DNA of 64,000 nt from Actinomycetaceae bacterium (GTDB lineage: Bacteria > Actinomycetota > Actinomycetes > Actinomycetales > Actinomycetaceae): contig JAQYDG010000004.1 of the NCBI GenBank assembly GCA_028724265.1, forward strand, positions 434,001 to 498,000, written 5' to 3'. The notes beneath the pieces were generated by a model. The model was not told the DNA's origin, searched no databases, and worked only from the letters and a program-made list of their open reading frames with translations. The position numbers and the translations under genes are program-made. Positions 38,180 through 46,937 of this stretch are shown here, in pieces. Position 1 is the stretch's first letter. Each line of letters begins with the position of its first letter.

Positions 38180-39013
38180 ATGGATACAGAAAAGAAGAAG
38201 CGCACCTGGCAGCCGGTGAAGGAGTACGAGGAGATCATCTTCGAGCGCACCGACCAGATCGCCAAAATCACAATTAACAGGCCTTGGCATCACAACGCAT
38301 TTACTCCGCTCACCGTTGCAGAGATGATCGATGCGTTTTCCATCTGCCGCGACGATGCCACGATCGGCTGTATTATCCTCACCGGCGCCGGGGATAAAGC
38401 GTTCTGCTCCGGCGGCGATCAAAGCGTACGCGGCAATGGCGGCTATGTTGATTCCAGCGGCATTGCACGCCTGAACGTGTTGGATCTGCAGCGCTTGATC
38501 CGCATCATCCCGAAGCCCGTTGTAGCTATGGTAAAAGGCTGGTCGATTGGCGGCGGAAATATTCTTCAGCTCGTGTGTGACCTGACTGTCGCTGCCGATA
38601 ATGCGGTCTTCGGCCAGACGGGTCCACATGTAGGATCCTTCGATGCCGGCTACGGAAGCGGCTACCTGGCACGCGTCATCGGACATAAAAAAGCCAAAGA
38701 AGTTTGGTTCCTCTGCAAGCAGTACAGCGCACAAGAAGCCCTGCAGATGGGCTGGATCAACACGGTTGTTCCGCTTGAGGACGTGGAAGACGTGACGTTG
38801 CAGTGGTGCGATCGCATGCTTGAGATGAGCCCAACCGCTCTCCGTTTTATCAAGGCAGCGATGAACGCCGACACTGACGGGTTGGCGGGGCTCCAGCAAT
38901 TCGCCGGCGATGCCACGATGTTGTACTACACCACGGATGAAGCGAAGGAAGGTAAAAATGCCTTCCTTGAAAAGAGAACACCTGACTGGGAACAGTTCCC
39001 GAAATTCCCGTGA
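38180..39013 (+). CDS. menB: 1,4-dihydroxy-2-naphthoyl-CoA synthase
   Basis: 277 residues; crotonase-fold enzyme closing the second ring in menaquinone synthesis. Diagnostic MenB segments: [46 protein letters not shown], and the C-terminal [22 protein letters not shown] use the ATG at 38180; the ribosome site is weak (GAAAG) and the frame begins earlier only with a TTG. menE follows after 12 bases and a hotdog thioesterase after that. Confidence 0.95.
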   Translation: MDTEKKKRTWQPVKEYEEIIFERTDQIAKITINRPWHHNAFTPLTVAEMIDAFSICRDDATIGCIILTGAGDKAFCSGGDQSVRGNGGYVDSSGIARLNVLDLQRLIRIIPKPVVAMVKGWSIGGGNILQLVCDLTVAADNAVFGQTGPHVGSFDAGYGSGYLARVIGHKKAKEVWFLCKQYSAQEALQMGWINTVVPLEDVEDVTLQWCDRMLEMSPTALRFIKAAMNADTDGLAGLQQFAGDATMLYYTTDEAKEGKNAFLEKRTPDWEQFPKFP

Positions 39014-39025
39014 TAGCAGGCACCC

Positions 39026-40702
39026 GTGATTCTGGATAATTGGCTTTACAAGCGCGCCGTAACCCAGCCTGATGGATGTGCCCTCGTCTTTGAGGGCACA
39101 TCCTGGACGTTTTCGCAGCTGTTCTCCGCAAGTGCCGCGATGAGTGAGGAAATCGCAACCTCATTGAGCGCGGAAGGATCACTACACCAGCCCGCTGAGG
39201 AATTCTCGATGCCTGAACGCGTGGGCTTGCTGTGCGACAACTCTGCAGCATCGTATGTGACGATCCTGGCGCTGATGAATCTGCGCATCCAGATCGTCAT
39301 GCTCAACACGCGCCTCTCCCCTGACGAACTGACCTATCAAGTGAATGACGCAGATCTTCCCGCCATTGTGTATTCGGCTGATGCTCGTCACACGGCGCAG
39401 GCTCTGGCAGCCGCCAACACGCAGCGAGGCCAGCAAGGCGCGGCACGGGCAGCAACAAGGCTTGACCTCATCCCAATTGAAGATATGTGGCACGCCGTGA
39501 ATGACGCACTGGGCACGAATGCTGACGCTGGCTTAGGCCGCACGCCGCATAATCCGCCCGAGTGGGTTTCTCCGAGCTTTGACACTGAGGACGTCATGAG
39601 CATCCTCTACACGTCAGGAACCACAGGTGATCCCAAAGGCGTGATGCAGAGTTTCGGCAACCACCTGTGGAGCGCTCTCTCCGGGGTACTCTCGGCTGGG
39701 ATCACCCCCACAGACGCATGGGTGTGTACCGTGCCGCTGTACCACATTTCTGGACTATCCATCCTTGTGCGTGGGCTCGTGTACGGGATGCCGGTGTATT
39801 TGTTCAGAAAGTTCGACGCTCACGCTGTCAACGACACGCTGCTGAGCGGACAAGCAACGATCGTATCCGTTGTGGCCTATTCGTTGACCAAGCTCGTCGA
39901 GGATTTGGATCAGCGGGGTCTGAGCAGCTATCCGCCGCAATTCCGCTACATGCTCTTAGGCGGCGGGTTCTTCCGTGACTCGTTACTCGAAGCATGCGCT
40001 ACCCGATCGATACCGGTGATCAGATCTTTTGGCATGAGTGAAACATGCTCACAAATTATTGCAACGCCGCTGCGGCGGGACTACGTCAAGCCCGGATCCT
40101 CCGGAGTACCGCTGTTTGTGAACCAGATGCGGATTGCTGCAGCCCCCGTAGACCGAACAAACCGGACGGATCGGACGGACGCCTTAGCCTCATCTCCACA
40201 GCCGAGGATCGCTCAGCCTGGAGAAATCGGAGAAATCCAGGTGAAGGCTCCCGCACTGTGCGTGGGCTATCTCAACAAGCCCGAGAAGTACGCCGCCTCC
40301 TTCACTGCAGACGGCTGGTACCGCACAGGTGATATTGGCACGCTTGACGAGGACGGCTACCTGTACGTGAAGAGCCGCTTGGCGGAGATGATTATCAGTG
40401 GAGGCGAGAATATCTTCCCTTCCGAGGTGGAGGCCGTCATTGCCGAGCATCCCGCCGTGGCAGAGGTTGCTGTTGTCGGGCATGAGGACGACGTGTGGGG
40501 CTATGTTCCGTGGGCGTACCTCGTTGCCGATCAAGCGTCCCTGGAGGGAAATCCTTACCCTTCTGACGAGGAACTCACCGGTTATATCCGCGAGCGTCTG
40601 GCTGCATACAAAGTACCAAAACGCTTCATCTGGATTGACGAGTTACCCAAAACGTCCATCGGGAAGGTACAAAAGTTTAAGCTCCTTGCCGACGAACGCT
40701 GA
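39026..40702 (+). CDS. menE: O-succinylbenzoate-CoA ligase
   Basis: 558-residue adenylate-forming enzyme. Core motifs: SILYTSGTTGDPKGVM (about residues 192-207), YRTGDIGTLDEDGYLYV, SRLAEMIISGGENIFPSEVE, and the C-terminal catalytic Lys segment PKTSIGKVQKFKL. Assignment to menE rests on the menB neighbour, not on substrate-pocket residues. GTG start. It is longer than typical MenE because of Ala/Gln-rich insertions near residues 130-175 and 375-395 (VDRTNRTDRTD, which looks like a local tandem expansion). Confidence 0.88.
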   Translation: MILDNWLYKRAVTQPDGCALVFEGTSWTFSQLFSASAAMSEEIATSLSAEGSLHQPAEEFSMPERVGLLCDNSAASYVTILALMNLRIQIVMLNTRLSPDELTYQVNDADLPAIVYSADARHTAQALAAANTQRGQQGAARAATRLDLIPIEDMWHAVNDALGTNADAGLGRTPHNPPEWVSPSFDTEDVMSILYTSGTTGDPKGVMQSFGNHLWSALSGVLSAGITPTDAWVCTVPLYHISGLSILVRGLVYGMPVYLFRKFDAHAVNDTLLSGQATIVSVVAYSLTKLVEDLDQRGLSSYPPQFRYMLLGGGFFRDSLLEACATRSIPVIRSFGMSETCSQIIATPLRRDYVKPGSSGVPLFVNQMRIAAAPVDRTNRTDRTDALASSPQPRIAQPGEIGEIQVKAPALCVGYLNKPEKYAASFTADGWYRTGDIGTLDEDGYLYVKSRLAEMIISGGENIFPSEVEAVIAEHPAVAEVAVVGHEDDVWGYVPWAYLVADQASLEGNPYPSDEELTGYIRERLAAYKVPKRFIWIDELPKTSIGKVQKFKLLADER

Positions 40703-40736
40703 GGATGACAGGCATTGAACGAACTGGGCACACATC

Positions 40737-40772
40737 ATCTTGAGCACAGTACATATCTTGAGCACGGTACAT
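40737..40772. repeat. 18-bp tandem duplication with one mismatch
   Basis: ATCTTGAGCACAGTACAT (40737-40754) is followed by the same unit with one A/G change (40755-40772), between menE and the thioesterase gene. Confidence 0.95.
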
Positions 40773-40812
40773 CGTGGACGCGGAATACCGTGGGACACAG
40801 AAAGGTCTGTTG

Positions 40813-41304
40813 ATGAGCGTTATTGATGATCTCATCGAGAGTGTGCATGCCAAGCCAACACTGGTGACTGCCCGCTACACGGTCACACCTGCGATGACTC
40901 AAATCCACGGCGTACTACACGGCGGCATCTCAGCTGCTGTGGCCGAGCACGTAGCAAGCCTCGGCGCGACTGCTGGCGCATTCGACGGGTATATTGCCGT
41001 TGGTGTGTCGCTTGAAGCGCACCATCTTCGTCCGGCACCCCTCGGCGCGATGGTTGACGTCCAAGCTTGGCCAGAGAGCTCCGGCCACACTATTCAAACG
41101 TGGAGGGTTGAGCAGCGACTCGTCACACAGAACGCATCGTCCAGGGATGATGCACACGCATTGTTCAACGTGTGCACAGTGACGCTCTACCTGAAGAAAG
41201 CTCCTGACCACGCCACGTCAGTCCCTGCCACGCCAGCCCATCCCACGTCCAGCCATGCCACGCCACAAGCACATGATCAATCACAAGGTGATCACGATGC
41301 CTGA
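40813..41304 (+). CDS. Hotdog-fold thioesterase, probable DHNA-CoA hydrolase
   Basis: 163 residues from the ATG at 40813 (AAAGG site). The PaaI/MenI-type motif HGGISAAVAEHVASLGA contains the catalytic Glu; GVSLEAHHLRPAP is the strand opposite. In menaquinone pathways such an enzyme releases 1,4-dihydroxy-2-naphthoate from its CoA ester, the step after MenB; context with menB and menE supports it. The last 35 residues are a His/Ala/Thr/Pro-rich tail with repeated HATP-like units. Confidence 0.85.
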   Translation: MSVIDDLIESVHAKPTLVTARYTVTPAMTQIHGVLHGGISAAVAEHVASLGATAGAFDGYIAVGVSLEAHHLRPAPLGAMVDVQAWPESSGHTIQTWRVEQRLVTQNASSRDDAHALFNVCTVTLYLKKAPDHATSVPATPAHPTSSHATPQAHDQSQGDHDA

Positions 41305-41337
41305 TCGTCACACCATCTCTCATCCATACGAGGAAAA

Positions 41338-42780
41338 ATGTCTAGAGCACTGCAGCAGTTATTGTCAGCCTCCCATAGCCTCAAACTGAACCGTTTGGCG
41401 ATCGCCGTCATCATTGGTGCTGCGGTCATGCTCATTCGGGTTCCTGACGGCGTCACAGCGGCAGGCTGGCGAGCGTTCGGATTATTCGTCGCTTTTATCT
41501 GCAGCTGCATCCTCAACGCTGCCGGTATCGGCGAGCTTGCAATCCTTCTGATCTGTGCGCTGATCGTCACAAAGTCGATGCCGATCGACGATCTGCTTGC
41601 AGGATTCGGCAATTCCGCAGTGTGGCTCGTTCTGTTCGCATTCTTTGCGTCCATCGGTTTTCGAAATACGAGGCTAGGCTACCGGATCGCATATGCGATC
41701 ATCGCACGCATCGGCAACCACCCGATCGCCTTGGCGTACGCGATCAGCCTGTGCGACGTGCTGATTGCGCCTTTCGTGCCCAACACAAACGCACGCGGCG
41801 CGGGAATCCTCTTTCCTATCACAAAAGCTCTGGTGGAAGCGTCCGGGTCGAAACCGGACGACCATACCGAGAAAAAGATTGGCCAATTCCTGATGCTCGC
41901 GAGCTTCCACCTCAACCTCATCATTGGCGGACTTTTCCTTACCTCGATGAGTACTAACCCTCTCGCGGCTGCGATGCTGAACAAGACGTTCCATACCTCG
42001 CTCACGTGGGGACGGTGGTTCCTCTTCGCCTCCGTACCGATGCTCCTGGCCACGGCTGTTGTCCCATGCATCATCTACGCAATGAACAAGCCCACGCTGA
42101 GCGCAGAGGAGATGAAAGCCGCACCCACGTTTGCACGTACTCAACTGCGTCAGATGGGTCGCCTGTCAACAGACGAGGCACTGATGGCGATCGTCTTTCT
42201 CGGCATGATTATCCTGTGGACGATCGGCTCAAAACTCGGTATTGACACGACGACTGTGGCCATCGCGGGGGTGGCAGCACTGCTCGTGGTGCGTGTCGTC
42301 TCCTACCAGGACATTGTTCAGGAAGCCAAAGCCTGGGATATTCTCCTGTGGCTCGCTCCACTGATCGCGATCACGGGCTATTTGGTGAAGGCCGGCATCA
42401 TTGCCTGGATCGTCACTGTGGTTCAGAAGCCACTCGCACATGCCCCTATTGCCGCAGCATTCGTGATCCTTGCCCTGATCTATTTCTACATCCACTACCT
42501 GCTCACAAGTTTGTTCGTCCATATCCAGACGTTCTTTCTCCCCTTCGTGGGGATTCTGGCAAGCATGGGCATGAACCCACTCGTTGTCGGCATGGTCTTC
42601 GCTCTGCTGACGTGCGTCTCCCCGGGGACAACGCACTATGGCACGGGAACAGCGTCCATCTACTACTCCACTGGCTATGTGACGCAGAAGCAGTGGTGGG
42701 CAACGGGCTTTATCGTGTCCCTCGCCGAGCTCGGCATTATTGGAGGTGTTGGTTTCGCCTGGATATCGCTGGTTGCATAG
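41338..42780 (+). CDS. DASS-family anion:sodium symporter
   Basis: 480-residue transporter with about 12 predicted helices, of the divalent anion:Na+ symporter family (CitT/YflS, 2-oxoglutarate/malate or succinate/citrate). Characteristic segments: GFGNSAVWLVLFAFFAS, FVPNTNARGAGILFPI (first Asn-Thr carboxylate site), and CVSPGTTHYGTGTASIYY. An intact second site is suggested. ATG follows ACGAGGAAAA. It is 33 bases after the thioesterase; import of C4-dicarboxylates as electron acceptors or carbon sources would fit a menaquinone-linked respiratory role, but this is inferred. Confidence 0.9.
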   Translation: MSRALQQLLSASHSLKLNRLAIAVIIGAAVMLIRVPDGVTAAGWRAFGLFVAFICSCILNAAGIGELAILLICALIVTKSMPIDDLLAGFGNSAVWLVLFAFFASIGFRNTRLGYRIAYAIIARIGNHPIALAYAISLCDVLIAPFVPNTNARGAGILFPITKALVEASGSKPDDHTEKKIGQFLMLASFHLNLIIGGLFLTSMSTNPLAAAMLNKTFHTSLTWGRWFLFASVPMLLATAVVPCIIYAMNKPTLSAEEMKAAPTFARTQLRQMGRLSTDEALMAIVFLGMIILWTIGSKLGIDTTTVAIAGVAALLVVRVVSYQDIVQEAKAWDILLWLAPLIAITGYLVKAGIIAWIVTVVQKPLAHAPIAAAFVILALIYFYIHYLLTSLFVHIQTFFLPFVGILASMGMNPLVVGMVFALLTCVSPGTTHYGTGTASIYYSTGYVTQKQWWATGFIVSLAELGIIGGVGFAWISLVA

Positions 42781-42846
42781 CACACCCGGACGTGAGCGCG
42801 AGCTCAACGGCTTGAGAGATCGGAGCAGCCCAACTCCGCAGCCCAG

Positions 42847-43650
42847 CTACTTCGTGACCTCAACACCGGCGCGAGCAAGTGCATCGAACACGCTGATCGG
42901 CGTGTCGGTAATAATCGCATCAACACCGAGCTGGGCAAGCTCAACGGCTTGTTCAGGATCGTTGATCGTCCACGCTTGTACAGCCAGCCCGCGCGCGTGC
43001 GCATTCTGGATAAACGCCGGCGTCAACACCGGAATTCTGTTCCACACAACAGGAACCTGAACCGCCTGCACACCGCTTTGCGTGTGATCGCCAGAAGCGA
43101 AGCGCCGCATCTGCGGCCACAGAACGCCAAGCCCCGCAGCAAGCACAAGTTTCGCTGATCCGCTCACACCCAGACTCGTCACAGCACGGGGTGCATGCCG
43201 CCGAATTCTGTTGAGGCGCCTTTGGGAGAACGACGCAAAGCACACGCGATCCCACGCGTCCGCGCCAGTGACCGCTGCAATCAGCGGATCGACAACCCCA
43301 GGAGTTTTCGCATCGATGTTAAAAACTAAATCTGGAAACTCCTGCAATGCCTGACCAACAGTCAGCAGCTCAATATTCTTTGCGGCAGCAATAGCCACCA
43401 GGGCATCGTAGTCGAAATCCTCCACGTAACCTTCAGTATCGAACGTCCGCATTAACGTTTCGTCATGGAAGAGGATAGGAACACCGTCAGCCGTCACATG
43501 AGAGTCCGTTTCGATGTAGTGAAAACCACGCTGCGCTGCGCGCTCAAACACCTCACGAGAATTCTCATGGGGATTATCCTCGCTGCCAGAACCGCCGCGA
43601 TGAGCAATAACCAGCACGGGAGGAGCTAACGGATAGATTCGCTTCACCAT
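42847..43650 (-). CDS. Glycerophosphodiester phosphodiesterase
   Basis: 267 residues, GDPD TIM-barrel enzyme releasing glycerol-3-phosphate from phospholipid head groups. The metal-binding motif is VIAHRGGSG, then GFHYIETDSHVTADGVPILFHDETLMRTF (Glu, Asp, His ligands), in the family order. No signal peptide, so cytoplasmic (UgpQ-like). A TAGCCT at 43657-43662 on the minus strand ends six bases before the ATG and no ribosome site is visible, so it may be leaderless. Confidence 0.92.
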   Translation of the reverse strand: MVKRIYPLAPPVLVIAHRGGSGSEDNPHENSREVFERAAQRGFHYIETDSHVTADGVPILFHDETLMRTFDTEGYVEDFDYDALVAIAAAKNIELLTVGQALQEFPDLVFNIDAKTPGVVDPLIAAVTGADAWDRVCFASFSQRRLNRIRRHAPRAVTSLGVSGSAKLVLAAGLGVLWPQMRRFASGDHTQSGVQAVQVPVVWNRIPVLTPAFIQNAHARGLAVQAWTINDPEQAVELAQLGVDAIITDTPISVFDALARAGVEVTK

Positions 43651-43732
43651 AGTTGTAGGCTACTCGAATTCCCTCCGCAGCGCTCGCACGAAGGCACGTC
43701 ACGCACAGTAGATGGTTGAGAGGTCAGATTGT

Positions 43733-44641
43733 TTAGAGGTCGCTGACGTGATGAATGCGCAGCCACGGGATAGGATCGATGGCGCGCAGCGAAATATCCC
43801 GTACCTCAAAATGCAGGTGCGGCCCGCTGGATTTTCCGTTAGATCCCACCTTCGCAATCGGATCCCCGGCTTTAACCCTCTGCCCAGCATGGACGTCAAT
43901 ACCATCCGCATACATGTGGCGATAGAGCGTATAAAACGCCTGGCCATTCACATTGTGCTTAATGATGACCACGTTATTGACAACATCAAATGGTGCACCG
44001 CCAGCAAACAGCACCACTCCGTCAGCCGCAGCCAGTATCGGTGTGCCCAACGCAGCAGCCAGATCAATCCCCTCATGGAACGTCGATGCGCCAGCAACAG
44101 GTGCACTCCGTGCCCCAAACCCAGATGTAAAACGCCATGTGCCTGATGGCAGAGGAATTCTAACGGTCGAAGACGCAGGCATCTGCGCATCTGGAAGCTT
44201 CCCGTATAATCCACCGCCACCCTCGCGGGCAACGAGCCCTGCGCCAAAAATCCCAGAACCGGAAACATTCGCGCTGCCTGAATCCGCATCCTCATTCTGT
44301 GTACTGCGTGAAGGCTGATAGCACGAAATCTCAACAGCATTGAGTGCCTCGGACTCAACAAGAGGAGACGCTGCATGTGCCTCAACGGACACTGTTCGGG
44401 AGTCCTGCCGAAGGCTTTTCCCCTGCACAGCAGCGTCACTGACCGAAGAGCCGGAACGTGCATCAACGAATGACACATATTCCCCGTCACGCTGGGTATC
44501 CGGGTTGAAAGTTGCTGCGCGCACCGGGGATCCGAAGGACGAGTACATCGGGATAGCGGCACCCAGAGATACAACAAACCCGAAAGCGGCTCCGCGTTGA
44601 AAACGAGAATCGTGCGCCACACGTGCTAGATGCTTGGCCAC
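43733..44641 (-). CDS. M23-family (LytM-type) metallopeptidase, membrane-anchored
   Basis: 302 residues. N-terminal hydrophobic helix (GAAFGFVVSLGAAIPM) for membrane insertion or secretion, a roughly 145-residue Ser/Ala/Asp-rich linker, then a C-terminal peptidase domain. Zinc ligands: FHEGIDLAA (His and Asp) and GPHLHFEV (HxH); flanking GSNGKSSGPH is typical. Likely cuts peptidoglycan cross-bridges or activates amidases in cell separation. All metal ligands are present, so it should be active. Confidence 0.92.
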   Translation of the reverse strand: MAKHLARVAHDSRFQRGAAFGFVVSLGAAIPMYSSFGSPVRAATFNPDTQRDGEYVSFVDARSGSSVSDAAVQGKSLRQDSRTVSVEAHAASPLVESEALNAVEISCYQPSRSTQNEDADSGSANVSGSGIFGAGLVAREGGGGLYGKLPDAQMPASSTVRIPLPSGTWRFTSGFGARSAPVAGASTFHEGIDLAAALGTPILAAADGVVLFAGGAPFDVVNNVVIIKHNVNGQAFYTLYRHMYADGIDVHAGQRVKAGDPIAKVGSNGKSSGPHLHFEVRDISLRAIDPIPWLRIHHVSDL

Positions 44642-44775
44642 CGGCTACCCCCGCGACGAAAGAATAACAATTTGATAACAGCCAGCACCTACTATAACTC
44701 AAAGTGACACGTCGAGTGTCCCTGTTCGCGTGGTGGATCGGCACACGTACATCACAGCAGAGAATCAAGCACCGC

Positions 44776-44789
44776 TAGGATAGAAAACG
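44776..44789 (+). promoter_or_regulatory. Probable -10 element of the SGNH-like gene (leaderless)
   Basis: TAGGAT (44776-44781) is followed by seven bases and a GTG start at 44789. There is no separate ribosome site apart from the AGGA inside the hexamer. Confidence 0.35.
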
Positions 44790-45385
44790 TGAGTAGTGAA
44801 AAGCACGTGGTGTTCCTCGGGGACGAGCTCGTTGCAGGCCTTGGCGATCCGCGCGCGCAAGGATGGGTTGGGCGCGTGATGGCACATACCTACACCGCGC
44901 CGCCGATCCTCGCAATGCCTCTCGTTTTCGCTCACGCAACCACAGCGCAGTTAGCAGATACAGGGTTGAAGGAAGCGCAGGCTCGCTACAGCAGCGAAGC
45001 AGATTCCCGCCTGGTGATTGGACTGGGAAGCCACGATATTGACGCCCAGATTTCACTGGCACGCAGCCGGCTCTACCTTGCGAATCTCCTCGATGACGCG
45101 GCACGAACCAATTTCCAGACCTACGTTGTAGGTCCGCCCCCGCGCTACGATGTGCCAGCTGAGGCATTGGAGAGAATGAATCAAGCTTTTTTGAGCGTCT
45201 GCGCTCGGCGGCAGGTACCCTACGTCAACTGCTTTGACCCACTTTTCGCGCACGAACAGTGGAGAACCGATATGTACGTGTCGCGTTCCTACACGCCGCG
45301 TCAGGCCGGGTATGCGCTCATGGCTTGGCTTGTGATGCATACGGGATGGCACGAGTGGCTTGGCGTGACGCCGCTAGATGAGTGA
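44789..45385 (+). CDS. SGNH/GDSL-like protein with degenerate catalytic motifs
   Basis: 198-residue protein built like a GDSL/SGNH hydrolase. Block I reads VFLGDELVAGLGD, so the nucleophile Ser is replaced by Glu13. Block III (usual GxND) reads GLGSHDI, and the C-terminal DxxH motif is not found (YTPRQAGYALMAW). Beta strands (RLVIGLGSHD, FQTYVVGPPP, VPYVNCFDP) fit the flavodoxin-like SGNH core. It is therefore probably a non-catalytic paralogue or binding protein. No signal peptide. Function unknown. GTG start. Confidence 0.7.
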   Translation: MSSEKHVVFLGDELVAGLGDPRAQGWVGRVMAHTYTAPPILAMPLVFAHATTAQLADTGLKEAQARYSSEADSRLVIGLGSHDIDAQISLARSRLYLANLLDDAARTNFQTYVVGPPPRYDVPAEALERMNQAFLSVCARRQVPYVNCFDPLFAHEQWRTDMYVSRSYTPRQAGYALMAWLVMHTGWHEWLGVTPLDE

Positions 45386-45428
45386 CGTCGCGCAACGTCA
45401 TGAAGTGACAACACCGTCATTAAATGAA

Positions 45429-45455
45429 TGTGGAGGCGCATCACGCACCTCCACA
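45429..45455. terminator. Hairpin downstream of the bL37 gene
   Basis: 8-bp stem (45429-45436 with 45448-45455), 11-base loop, between the SGNH-like gene (+) and bL37 (-). Moderately T-rich on the minus strand (TTCATTTAA). Confidence 0.55.
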
Positions 45456-45474
45456 CAAGCTCTCAGGCTTTGTC

Positions 45475-45549
45475 TCAGGCTTTGGGCCTGTTACCGTGGT
45501 TCGCAGCCTTCTTGGCGCGATCACGGCGCTTACGTCCACGCTTGCTCAT
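45475..45549 (-). CDS. Ribosomal protein bL37 (24 residues)
   Basis: A 24-residue highly basic peptide, MSKRGRKRRDRAKK then AANHGNRPKA, from the ATG at 45549 with an excellent AAGGAG site seven bases upstream. It matches the actinobacterial large-subunit protein bL37 seen in mycobacterial ribosomes (pattern KRGRKKRDR...ANHGKRPN). It is the third gene of the sigR-rsrA unit, 136 bases after rsrA. It would be missed by most ORF callers because of its size. Confidence 0.85.
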   Translation of the reverse strand: MSKRGRKRRDRAKKAANHGNRPKA

Positions 45550-45685
45550 GTTCTACTCCTTGCCTACCCGTGCGGACACTGTGCACTGCACGCACAAACA
45601 TCATCACAGCATACCAGCGCCGCACTTGCCAGCACAAACACATCACCGCACGAGCACCACGCAACGTATCAGAACACACCCACGC

Positions 45686-46006
45686 CTACAGGCGCTCACC
45701 TGTTGCCTCTTCGAACGCGGCGAATTCTTTGCGTACGCGCGAGACAAGCCCCTCTGGCGCTGGCCCAGATGCACACGCACGCTTCATGATATTGCGCACA
45801 TGTACCTCTGCATCCGCCAATTCAGAACAATAGGGGCACGTACGAACATGGCTGAGCAAGCGCTCCTCCACATCCCCCGGCATCTCGTGGTCCAGCAGCT
45901 CAAATAGATGTGACGCAACGTCTGCACACGTCACCCTATTCTCCGGCTGCATGCGATCGAGCAACCGACCCAAATCATCGTCGCTTAACTCTTTGTCGCT
46001 CAACAT
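45686..46006 (-). CDS. rsrA: Zinc-binding anti-sigma factor, RsrA/RshA-type
   Basis: 106 residues. The ZAS motif is HVRTCPYC (HxxxCxxC), preceded by CADVASHLFELLDHEMP, which resembles RsrA. Disulfide formation would release zinc and free the sigma factor. The C-terminal helix (KRACASGPAPEGLVSRVRKEF) contains a third Cys. It is longer than Streptomyces RsrA because of an acidic N-terminal extension of about 25 residues. The ATG follows AGGAG/AAGGA; it lies 55 bases downstream of the sigma factor gene. Confidence 0.9.
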   Translation of the reverse strand: MLSDKELSDDDLGRLLDRMQPENRVTCADVASHLFELLDHEMPGDVEERLLSHVRTCPYCSELADAEVHVRNIMKRACASGPAPEGLVSRVRKEFAAFEEATGERL

Positions 46007-46061
46007 TTCCTTAACTCCTGCTTAGTGCATATCGATACTTTGGCCATGCGACCGACCTCTG

Positions 46062-46667
46062 CTACTTGGTATCAGTGTGATACCCCAGTTCGGACGCATA
46101 ATCTGCGAGAAGATCCCGCAGCTGCCGCCGGCCACGATGCAGACGCGACATCACAGTACCGATAGGCGTATCCATAATCTCCGCGATCTCCTGATAGGAA
46201 AAACCTTCAACATCGGCCAGATAAACCGCACGGCGACGGTCAGCTGGCAGTTGATCCAAGGCATCGCGGATCTCGGAATCCGGAAGCAGCTCAATAGCCT
46301 CAACTTCCGCAGACTTCAAACCTGTGGAGGAATGAGAAGCAGACGCATACTCCTGCCAGTCCTCAACCTCCGCAGCGTCCGTCTGCTTCACCTGGCGCTG
46401 CGCCTTTCGGTAATGCGAGATGAACGTGTTGTTCAAAATACGATAGAGCCAAGCTTTGAGGTTTGTTCCAGGTTTAAACTGGTAAAAAGCCGCAAATGCT
46501 TTCGCGAACGTATCCTGAACAAGATCTTCTGCATCTTGCTGATTGCGCGTAAGCCTCATTGCAGCACCGTAGAGCTGGTCAAGGTACGGAAGGGCTTCCT
46601 GCTGGAAACGGAGCGTGCGATCGCGCTCGGATTCTTCCTGTGTTGTACGGGTTGTTTGAGTACTCAT
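46062..46667 (-). CDS. sigR: ECF sigma factor, SigR/SigH family
   Basis: 201 residues from the ATG at 46667; the frame opens earlier, but with no homology. Region 2 ([47 protein letters not shown], in segments) and region 4 ([44 protein letters not shown], in segments) are complete. The linker is acidic and Ser-rich. In actinomycetes this factor controls thiol-oxidative and heat stress genes. I could not find a GGAAT-type SigR self-promoter upstream. Confidence 0.92.
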   Translation of the reverse strand: MSTQTTRTTQEESERDRTLRFQQEALPYLDQLYGAAMRLTRNQQDAEDLVQDTFAKAFAAFYQFKPGTNLKAWLYRILNNTFISHYRKAQRQVKQTDAAEVEDWQEYASASHSSTGLKSAEVEAIELLPDSEIRDALDQLPADRRRAVYLADVEGFSYQEIAEIMDTPIGTVMSRLHRGRRQLRDLLADYASELGYHTDTK

Positions 46668-46875
46668 CGCACTAAGCCTAACGCCTCGGATGGCGGTTTG
46701 TTCCCAGGCGCGCCTTGCCTCACATGCCTGCTGAACCACGGAATGCACGTATATGCTGCGCGAACCGATGACGCATCTGCGTTGATGACGCACACTGCTT
46801 TGCCGAGCTGAGCCGCACTCAGACGTATCACGGAGACCCCACCACATGCGGCACAATAGATCCATGGCATATGTC

Positions 46876-46905
46876 GTTTATTCTTTCAGCGTCTATTCTT
46901 TCAGC
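46876..46905. repeat. 15-bp tandem duplication with one mismatch
   Basis: GTTTATTCTTTCAGC (46876-46890) and GTCTATTCTTTCAGC (46891-46905) are adjacent, in the divergent gap between sigR and rsgA. Confidence 0.95.
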
Positions 46906-46937
46906 GCCGCATTCGTCACACTGGGCACGCAGGCGGC

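Noticed and set aside
45424..45907. Overlapping plus-strand ORFs rich in His, Thr and Leu
   Set aside because: Antisense to bL37 and rsrA; composition reflects the AC-rich strand.
46668..46865. Upstream part of the sigR frame and a SigR-type promoter
   Set aside because: The extension has no sigma-factor similarity, and I found no GGAAT-N18/19-GTT pair on the correct strand.
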